DNA of 17,897 bases from Pseudomonadota bacterium (GTDB lineage Bacteria > Desulfobacterota > Desulfobulbia > Desulfobulbales > SURF-16). Under the pieces are notes generated by a model. It saw only the letters and a list, made by a program, of their open reading frames with translations. It was not told the origin of the DNA and did no database searches. The translations under genes were made by a program, and so were the position numbers. Shown here one piece after another: positions 1 to 5,480 of the stretch (its first letter is position 1; each line of letters opens with the position of its first letter). The DNA is taken from contig JAUVQZ010000027.1 of assembly GCA_030597865.1 (NCBI GenBank), positions 1 to 17,897 on the forward strand, read 5' to 3'.

Positions 1-1
1 C

Positions 2-829
2 GTCCTTATCTATCGTTCCAAGAAGGCAGAGGCTGCCCTTGAGGAGCATCGCAGCACCCTGGAGGAGGTGGTGCACCAGCGCACCCTGGAGCTGTCTTCC
101 ACCAACAAGATTCTTCACAATGAAATTGAGGAGCGCAAGAGGGTGGAGGCGGCGCTGCTCGACTCAGAGGATGTCCTCCATCAGCTCTCCAACAACCTGC
201 TCACCGTTCAGGAAAATGAACGGCAGCGTATCTCTGTGGAGCTCCATGATGAGCTTGGCCAATCCCTTGCCGCCTTGAAACTGCAGCTCCGGGCCATTGT
301 CCGCAAACTAGGTGCGGAATCGGTTGAGGTTTTGCAGGAAGAGTGCGAAGAGCTGCGCTCGGCCATTAACCTCATCATCGAGAATGTCCGGCGCCTGTCA
401 CGTAATTTGTCGCCGGTTCTGCTTGATGATCTTGGTATTGATGCCGCCCTGGAGCATCTGATCAGTAATTTTGCCAAACTCTCCGGCATGGAGGCTGAGA
501 TCGACCTCATTGAGATTAACCATTATTTCGGTCAAAATTCCCAGCGCATGATTTATCGTATTGTCCAGGAATCACTCAATAATATGGGCAAACATGCCGC
601 AGCCACCACCTTTGCCGTTCAAATTGAAAAACGACAAAATCGTATCTTTCTCGTTGTTAAAGATAATGGAAAAGGTTTTAATGTTGAGGAAATTTTTAGG
701 TCCATCAGCCCGGAAAAAGGTATGGGGCTGACAGCCATGTCCGAGCGGGTCCGCATCCTGCGGGGAAGTTTTGATATTGAGAGTGAGCCCGGCCATGGCA
801 CGGCTGTTCACGTTACCATTCCTGTTTGA
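2..829 (+). CDS. NarL-family sensor histidine kinase, 3' part
   Basis: Partial at the left edge: the frame is open from base 2, so the true start and any sensor or membrane part lie outside the window. What remains begins with a charged helical linker (about 60 residues, coiled-coil-like, rich in E, R, K and L). The HisKA_3 dimerisation box follows, with the phospho-acceptor His in ELHDELGQ (His codon 245-247). A HATPase_c domain ends the protein: the N-box is in QESLNNMGKHA, the G1 box is DNGKGF, and GMGLTAMSERV is near the end. HisKA_3 with the xHDELGQ signature is the kinase type that pairs with NarL/FixJ regulators, and such a regulator starts at 1010. It probably autophosphorylates on His and passes phosphate to that Asp. 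The 180-bp gap between the genes holds an inverted-repeat element. The input signal cannot be told from this fragment. Confidence 0.93.
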   Translation, partial: VLIYRSKKAEAALEEHRSTLEEVVHQRTLELSSTNKILHNEIEERKRVEAALLDSEDVLHQLSNNLLTVQENERQRISVELHDELGQSLAALKLQLRAIVRKLGAESVEVLQEECEELRSAINLIIENVRRLSRNLSPVLLDDLGIDAALEHLISNFAKLSGMEAEIDLIEINHYFGQNSQRMIYRIVQESLNNMGKHAAATTFAVQIEKRQNRIFLVVKDNGKGFNVEEIFRSISPEKGMGLTAMSERVRILRGSFDIESEPGHGTAVHVTIPV

Positions 830-848
830 CACAACCATTTTAGGGTGT

Positions 849-977
849 CTTGAATAATTAGATTTTTCGTTCAAGATCAAGGCATGTGAGAAAATTTACC
901 GCAGGCATATAATTGATATTCCGAGGATAAATTTTTGAGCATAACGCAGAGATTGGACGAAAAAGCAATTATTCAAG
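849..977. repeat. 129-bp imperfect inverted repeat (MITE-like or large hairpin)
   Basis: The outer arms are 849-874 and 953-977. The outermost 11 bases, CTTGAATAATT (849-859), match AATTATTCAAG (967-977) perfectly as reverse complements. The arms continue inward with one 1-base bulge and two substitutions, through GATTTTTCGT (861-870) and ACGAAAAAGC (957-966). A second nested pair, AAAATTTA (891-898) and TAAATTTT (928-935), lies inside, so the whole stretch can fold as one long interrupted hairpin. It has no ORF. It sits between a kinase and its likely cognate regulator, ending about 25 bases before the regulator's ribosome binding site. The shape fits a miniature inverted-repeat element, but no clear target-site duplication is visible, so a structured transcript is the alternative. 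Confidence 0.6.
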
Positions 978-1009
978 GTAGTCTGTAGAAGAAAGAGAAG
1001 AGGTGAGTT

Positions 1010-1666
1010 ATGGGGGTCTGTCGTGTCGTTCTGGCCGATGATCATGCCTTAATCAGGCATGGAATCAAGAAAATCATAGAGGAAGAACCAACCCTTGCGG
1101 TGATTGGTCAGGTGGGTGATGGTCTTGAACTCCTTAATTTTATTAAGAAAATAACGCCTGACGTTATTTTGCTCGATATCTCCATGCCTAATCTCCGGGG
1201 CATTGAGGCCATTGGTGAGGCCAAGAAGATCTGCCCGGATGTTAAGATTATTATGCTGACCATGCATAAGAGCAAGCAATACCTCTGTCATGCTTTGTCT
1301 GCCGGTGCTGATGGCTATATCCTGAAGGAAGATTCTGACACAGAGCTGCTCACCGCCATTACCCATGCCTTAAAGGGTGAACTCTTCATTTCTCCGGCCC
1401 TTGCCGATGAGCTCTCCCATGATGAGGTCAAGGCCTGTCAGGAGAAGAAGGGGGTACCCTCTGACTCCTTAACCCCGCGGGAGAGACAGGTCTTGAAATT
1501 GGTGGCCGAGGGCCGTACCAGTCGTGATATTGCTGAACTTTTATCTATTTCAACCCGTACTGTTGAGCACCACCGTGCTAATCTGCTCAAGAAATTGAAT
1601 ATCAACAATACGGCGGATCTTATTAAGTATGCCATCCAGAAGGGCTATATCCTGCCAACGCCCTGA
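1010..1666 (+). CDS. NarL/LuxR-family response regulator
   Basis: A 218-aa two-domain response regulator. The receiver domain (residues about 4-122) has the acidic pair D10/D11, phospho-acceptor D56 in LLDISMP, T84 in IIMLT and K106 in GYILKE, so all active-site residues are present. The LuxR-type helix-turn-helix (residues about 153-212) starts with LTPRERQ and contains the recognition segment STRTVEHHRANLLKKL. The length is normal for the family. The ATG is preceded by a purine-rich AGAGGTGAG stretch (about 999-1007), which supports this start. It probably acts as a DNA-binding transcription factor activated by the kinase ending at 829; the pairing is inferred from adjacency and matching families. 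A -10-like TATAAT at 908-913, inside the inverted repeat, might give it its own promoter, but I see no good -35. Target genes are unknown. Confidence 0.95.
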   Translation: MGVCRVVLADDHALIRHGIKKIIEEEPTLAVIGQVGDGLELLNFIKKITPDVILLDISMPNLRGIEAIGEAKKICPDVKIIMLTMHKSKQYLCHALSAGADGYILKEDSDTELLTAITHALKGELFISPALADELSHDEVKACQEKKGVPSDSLTPRERQVLKLVAEGRTSRDIAELLSISTRTVEHHRANLLKKLNINNTADLIKYAIQKGYILPTP

Positions 1667-1788
1667 TTCTACGGGTGTATACTCTGCATCTTTGCTGATA
1701 TGTTTTGTCTCTTGTGCCCTATCCTCTCCATAGGGTTAACATGTAACTATTTTCTAAATTTCTAAAGCAGCATTCTGCCATTTTCTCA

Positions 1789-1845
1789 GCTTTCTTTTTT
1801 ATCTCTTTGATTTTAAATCACTTTGAAATTTGGAAAAAAGAAAGC
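1789..1845. repeat. 12-bp perfect AT-rich inverted repeat
   Basis: GCTTTCTTTTTT (1789-1800) is the exact reverse complement of AAAAAAGAAAGC (1834-1845), with a 33-base loop. On the + strand a T-rich stretch begins at 1849, so this may act as a weak terminator for the regulator gene ending at 1666. The low G+C and long loop make that uncertain. Confidence 0.4.
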
Positions 1846-1863
1846 CATGTTTTTTCTTTACAA

Positions 1864-1911
1864 GGCATACATATTGTGCTTTTCTATTCTTGTCCCTACC
1901 ATATTTGGTAT
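1864..1911 (+). promoter_or_regulatory. Candidate tandem NrdR boxes with an overlapping promoter
   Basis: Two 16-base sites, 1864-1879 and 1896-1911, each partly match the NrdR consensus acaCwAtATaTwGtgt as I recall it (about 10 and 11 of 16 positions). Their starts are 32 bp apart, about three helical turns, which is the usual arrangement of tandem NrdR boxes. A weak sigma-70-like pair, TTGTGC (1874-1879), 17-bp spacer, TACCAT (1897-1902), would be covered by both boxes. NrdR is the ATP/dATP-sensing repressor of ribonucleotide reductase genes, and the downstream gene is nrdJ. Individual matches are weak; the spacing and the target gene are the main support. Confidence 0.35.
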
Positions 1912-1923
1912 ATCTTCCCGGCT

Positions 1924-2015
1924 GACGCCCCTGGCGTCCTTGCCACCCCTTTAGGGGTTTTAGTGTTGCCTGATTCAGAGGTTTAGTATTTTCATGGACG
2001 GTGTTGTCTGTCCAT
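1924..2015 (+). other. Three consecutive hairpins in the nrdJ leader
   Basis: GACGCC/GGCGTC (1924-1938, 3-base loop), ACCCC/GGGGT (1945-1958, 4-base loop, then a short T run) and ATGGACGG/CTGTCCAT (1994-2015, 6-base loop, one G-U). If transcription starts near 1908 they would form a structured 5' leader. The second resembles a short attenuator but is weak. No known riboswitch core was recognised. Confidence 0.35.
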
Positions 2016-2145
2016 TACCGTTAAAAATAACTTTTTTTGTACGTGTGCGTTTATGCCCTTTTATTGCAAGTTAGTCCTGGCCCGGGGGATTTTTGGGTTG
2101 GTTTCACCTCTTGTATAAAATGCTATGTCACCAATGAAAGTTGAT

Positions 2146-2151
2146 AAGGAG
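2146..2151 (+). promoter_or_regulatory. Shine-Dalgarno that fixes the nrdJ start
   Basis: AAGGAG lies 6 bases before the ATG at 2158. The upstream in-frame ATG at 2125 has no such site, so translation most likely starts at 2158. Confidence 0.8.
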
Positions 2152-2157
2152 ATATCA

Positions 2158-4431
2158 ATGACTAAGAAAATGTCTGCCACCGCCAGTTCTCTTCCTGCTG
2201 GAGCCCCGCTCCCAACTTTTTCTGGCAATGCCGTGAGTGTCTTAGAACGGCGTTACCTGATGAAGGATAAGGATGGGACGGTTTTGGAAAAACCTGAGGA
2301 TATGTTATGGCGGGTGGCAAGTACCATTGCCACGGCTGATGCCTCCTACGACAAAAAGGCGGACATCGATGGTTTGGCCATGGATTTTTACACCATGATG
2401 GCCCAGTTTGATTTTATGCCAAACTCTCCCACCCTGATGAATGCCGGGCGCGAACTTGGTCAGCTTTCCGCCTGTTTTGTCCTGCCCATTGAGGATTCCA
2501 TGGAGTCCATCTTTGAGGCGGTCAAGCAGACAGCCCTTATCCATAAGAGTGGCGGTGGTACCGGTTTCTCCTTTTCGCGGGTTCGTCCCCATAACGATAT
2601 AGTCCACTCCACCAAGGGGGTTTCCTCCGGTCCCATCTCCTTCATGTCTGTCTTTGATGTTGCCACGGAAACCATTAAGCAGGGTGGTACCAGACGGGGG
2701 GCCAATATGGCCATGTTGCGGGTGGATCACCCCGATATCATGGATTTTATCAAGGTGAAGGCCGATCTTAAAAAACTGAATAATTTCAATATATCGGTGG
2801 CCATAACCAATAAGTTCATGGATGCCGTGGAAAACGATGAGGATTATGAGATTATCAATCCCCGTGACAACTCAGTGGTGTCCAGAAAAAGCGCCCGCAA
2901 GGTCTTTAAGCAGATTGTCAAGCAGGCCTGGTTCTCTGGAGAGCCCGGCATTGTTTTTATCGATCGGATGAATGAGGGGAATCCCACCCCGGCCCTGGGC
3001 GCCATTGAAAGCACCAACCCCTGCGGCGAGCAGCCCCTGCTGCCCCACGAGTCGTGCAATCTTGGTTCCATTAACCTGGCCAATATGATCATGGATGGCG
3101 AGATTGATTACGACCGGCTCGGTGATATCGTTGGCAAGGCGGTCCATTTCCTTGATAATGTTGTTGATCTTAACCGCTATCCCCTGCCCGTGATTGCCGA
3201 AAAGACCAAGGGCAACCGCAAGGTTGGTCTCGGGGTTATGGGTTTTGCCGATATGCTCATCACCCTGGGCATCGCCTATTCCTCCAAGGAGGCCGTTGAG
3301 GTTGCTGAGAAGCTTATGAAGTTCATTGACGATACCGCCTACCAGGCCTCTGTGAAGCTGGCCCGGATCAGGGGGGCGTTCCCCAATTTTGCCAAGTCAA
3401 TTTATTATGATAAGGACCCTGATACCCCGCTGCGTAACGCCACCAGGACCACCATCGCCCCCACTGGCACCATCTCCATTCTGGCCAACTGCTCCAGTGG
3501 TGTTGAGCCGTTGTTCGCTGTCTCCTATGTGCGGCGGGTCATGGATGGTGATGAGTTTTATGAGGTGAATCCGTTTTTTGAGAAGGTCGCAAAGGAGAAT
3601 GGTTTTTATTCCACCAGCCTGATGAAGGAGATTGCCGAGCATGGCACTGTCCAGGGTATCATGGAGATCCCGGCCCAATATCGTCAGGTCTTTGAGACCG
3701 CCCATGATATCAGTCCCAAAAACCATATTGATATCCAGGCCTCCTTCCAGCTCTATACCAATAATGCGGTGAGTAAAACCATTAACTTCCCCCACAGCGC
3801 CACGGAAGAGGATGTCCATGAGGCCTATATGCGCTCCTACAACCAGGGCTGTAAAGGGGCGACCATCTACCGTGACGGTTGCCGTGATAACCAGGTTCTC
3901 TCCACGGGTAAGACGGAGAACCAGAGCGCTGATACGACAACGGCCAAGGCCTCAGAGCAACAGCGGGTCAAGCGGGATCGGCCCCGCAGACTGACCGGTA
4001 GCACCTATCAGATGGAGACCGGTTGCGGCCCCATGTATGTCACCATCAATGAGGATGATGACGGCTTGCAGTTTGAGCTCTTTAATATGGTGGGTAAGGC
4101 CGGTGGCTGTGCGGCCAGCCAGTGTGAGGCCATTGGTCGTCTGGTTTCATTGTCCTGGCGTTCGGGCATGGCCCCTGAGCCTATCTTGAAACAGCTCATC
4201 GGTATCAGTTGTCATAAGCCCCACGGCCTTGGCAAGAATAAGGTTGTATCCTGTGCGGATGCCATTGCCAAAGCCATCCTGCAGCATATGGAATGCAATG
4301 GCCATGGGGACTGCAGGGATGGCAACGACGGTCACCAGATGTTTGGCGCCTGCCCGGAATGTGGAGGGGTTGTTGAGCATGAGGGAGGCTGTTGTGTCTG
4401 CCACTCCTGCGGTTATTCCGAGTGCGGCTGA
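2158..4431 (+). CDS. nrdJ: Class II, adenosylcobalamin-dependent ribonucleotide reductase
   Basis: A 757-aa cytosolic enzyme that reduces ribonucleotides to deoxyribonucleotides using adenosylcobalamin to make the thiyl radical, so it needs no oxygen. The start at 2158 is chosen for its AAGGAG site; a start at 2125 would add 11 residues. Seen in the protein: C106 in GQLSACFVLP and C300 in ESCNLGSINL as the redox pair, the thiyl cysteine C289 with N287 and E291 in NPCGEQ, and the phosphate-binding APTGTISILA. A TSCPD-type domain follows at about 610-705. A Cys-rich tail has C732/C735, C748/C751 and a final CGYSECG with C756, which fits a zinc ribbon plus the cysteines that re-reduce the active site. 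No N-terminal ATP-cone is apparent. It is a single-gene unit with its own terminator at 4463. Regulation by NrdR is suggested by the upstream sites. Confidence 0.97.
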   Translation: MTKKMSATASSLPAGAPLPTFSGNAVSVLERRYLMKDKDGTVLEKPEDMLWRVASTIATADASYDKKADIDGLAMDFYTMMAQFDFMPNSPTLMNAGRELGQLSACFVLPIEDSMESIFEAVKQTALIHKSGGGTGFSFSRVRPHNDIVHSTKGVSSGPISFMSVFDVATETIKQGGTRRGANMAMLRVDHPDIMDFIKVKADLKKLNNFNISVAITNKFMDAVENDEDYEIINPRDNSVVSRKSARKVFKQIVKQAWFSGEPGIVFIDRMNEGNPTPALGAIESTNPCGEQPLLPHESCNLGSINLANMIMDGEIDYDRLGDIVGKAVHFLDNVVDLNRYPLPVIAEKTKGNRKVGLGVMGFADMLITLGIAYSSKEAVEVAEKLMKFIDDTAYQASVKLARIRGAFPNFAKSIYYDKDPDTPLRNATRTTIAPTGTISILANCSSGVEPLFAVSYVRRVMDGDEFYEVNPFFEKVAKENGFYSTSLMKEIAEHGTVQGIMEIPAQYRQVFETAHDISPKNHIDIQASFQLYTNNAVSKTINFPHSATEEDVHEAYMRSYNQGCKGATIYRDGCRDNQVLSTGKTENQSADTTTAKASEQQRVKRDRPRRLTGSTYQMETGCGPMYVTINEDDDGLQFELFNMVGKAGGCAASQCEAIGRLVSLSWRSGMAPEPILKQLIGISCHKPHGLGKNKVVSCADAIAKAILQHMECNGHGDCRDGNDGHQMFGACPECGGVVEHEGGCCVCHSCGYSECG

Positions 4432-4462
4432 TGCCATGGCCTGCTGTTATCCATAGACCATG

Positions 4463-4503
4463 AAAAAGGGGGCTGAAGAAAAATTCTTCAGCCCCCTTTT
4501 TTT
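4463..4503. terminator. Bidirectional Rho-independent terminator
   Basis: GGGGGCTGAAGAA (4468-4480) pairs perfectly with 4484-4496 across an AAA loop. Five A's before and seven T's after extend the stem to 18 bp and give a T run on either strand. It ends nrdJ (+), 31 bases after its stop codon, and can also end the phosphatase operon (-) that converges from 4728. Confidence 0.93.
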
Positions 4504-4504
4504 A

Positions 4505-4727
4505 GGTTCATCGTCGATTTGTGGGAATGACCTTGTTTTTGCCACGGAAACCACGGAAGAAATGCCTGGAAGAGGGGGGATGTCAGCCTTCAAACCTGCG
4601 GCTGACCATCTTGCCAAACACAAAGGCACAGAGGAATTGCAAAAAGAAAGCCTCTGAGTCTTAACAAAGAGTCTTCCCTGACTTTGACGGTGAACCTTTT
4701 TTTATGGTCCTGTGCAGGAGAGAAATA
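4505..4727. other. Intergenic region with degenerate repeat remnants and a hairpin
   Basis: No credible gene in these 223 bases. CCACGGAAACCACGGAAGAA (about 4541-4560) and a related CACAAAGGCACAGAGG stretch (about 4619-4634) look like decayed copies of a short CACGGA/CACAGAG-type repeat. Between them lies a perfect 7-bp hairpin, GTCAGCC/GGCTGAC (4582-4606). The region would be the 3' untranslated part of the minus-strand operon if that operon ends at the 4463-4503 terminator. Confidence 0.4.
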
Positions 4728-5480
4728 CTACTCGACCTTGACAATAACAGCGGTGATATTATCACGGCCCCCTGCCTCATTGGCTTGGTTGATCAGTTGG
4801 TCGCAGGCAATCTCCGGCGTGGGGGCTTTGAGGATTATTTTGGCAATGTCAGCATCGGTCACCATATTCCACAGACCATCAGAGCAGAGGAGAAGCTGGT
4901 CGTCGGAAGCAAGTTCCCGGAGATGATATTCGGGGTTGTTGTCCATACTGGCCCCTATGCAGCGGGTGACAATGTTTTTGGGTTGCTTTTCGTCACTCCC
5001 CAAAGCCATGGCCGCCAGGGAATGATCTGAGGTGATCTGGGTCATACTATTGCCCTTGATCAGGTAGCCACGGACATCACCCACATGGCAGATGTGGGCC
5101 TGGTTACCCATGATCAGACAGCCTATCAGGGTGCAGCCCAAACCGGCCTTGTGAGGGTGTTTGTCGCCATAGGCCAAAACAGAGTTGTTGGCCCTGCGGA
5201 AAGCCTCCATTAAGAGGTGGTGGCAGGCATCCGGGGAGAAACGGCTCCTTTTAAGCTCTGCAATGGGGATTGCCCTTATAGCCTCTTCAATGGCCAGGCG
5301 GCTTGCTATCTCGCCGGCCTTGTGGCCACCCATGCCATCGGCAACAAGGTAGAGATTCTGGTCAGGGCGCAGGGCAAAACTGTCTTCGTTTTGCTGGCGC
5401 ACCTTACCTGTATCGGTCCGGCCGAAACTGTGAAGTTTGATCGTTTTATAGGTAAATAAGGAGCGGAGAAAATTTATCAA
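4728..5480 (-). CDS. PP2C-family Ser/Thr protein phosphatase
   Basis: A 250-aa soluble PP2C (PPM) phosphatase, expected to use two Mn/Mg ions to remove phosphate from Ser/Thr. Motifs in order: GRTDTGKVRQQNED (20-33), VADGMGGHKAGE with metal-binding D48 and G49, HVGDVRGYL (D135; the usual GDSR is GDVR here), SDHSLA, CSDGLW with D201, and GGRDNITAV with D240. No membrane segment is seen. The start is TTG: its TTGA overlaps the TGA stop of the kinase gene by 4 bases, and AGGGA lies 7 bases upstream, so the two are probably translationally coupled. It is the last gene of the operon. A kinase and phosphatase made in coupled fashion are expected to act on the same substrates, probably the FHA proteins and the kinase itself. 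Confidence 0.96.
   Translation of the reverse strand: MINFLRSLFTYKTIKLHSFGRTDTGKVRQQNEDSFALRPDQNLYLVADGMGGHKAGEIASRLAIEEAIRAIPIAELKRSRFSPDACHHLLMEAFRRANNSVLAYGDKHPHKAGLGCTLIGCLIMGNQAHICHVGDVRGYLIKGNSMTQITSDHSLAAMALGSDEKQPKNIVTRCIGASMDNNPEYHLRELASDDQLLLCSDGLWNMVTDADIAKIILKAPTPEIACDQLINQANEAGGRDNITAVIVKVE

Larger units (their letters stand above)
1667..2157. other. Hairpin-rich intergenic region upstream of nrdJ
   Basis: There is no convincing ORF in these 491 bases. The 5' part is AT-rich and the region has several short perfect dyads: CCCTAT/ATAGGG at 1717-1735, a 12-bp AT-rich stem at 1789-1845, TACCA/TGGTA at 1897-1910, and three hairpins at 1924-2015. Candidate NrdR boxes lie at 1864-1911. 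A TATAAA at 2114-2119 could be a -10 element close to nrdJ, but no -35 stands out. I found none of the conserved core of a cobalamin riboswitch, although nrdJ is a B12 enzyme. Confidence 0.6.

Noticed and set aside
1808..1820. FNR/CRP-like site TGATTTTAAATCA
   Set aside because: The dyad is close to TTGAT-N4-ATCAA but the spacer is one base too long and it lies in the loop of the AT-rich inverted repeat.
1667..2157. Cobalamin riboswitch upstream of the B12-dependent nrdJ
   Set aside because: I looked for the conserved B12-box and core segments and did not find them on the + strand.
2125..2157. nrdJ start at ATG 2125
   Set aside because: No ribosome binding site; ATG 2158 has AAGGAG at ideal distance.
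4460..4657. 65-codon plus-strand frame after nrdJ
   Set aside because: It starts inside the terminator stem and runs through repeat remnants; no ribosome binding site or domain.
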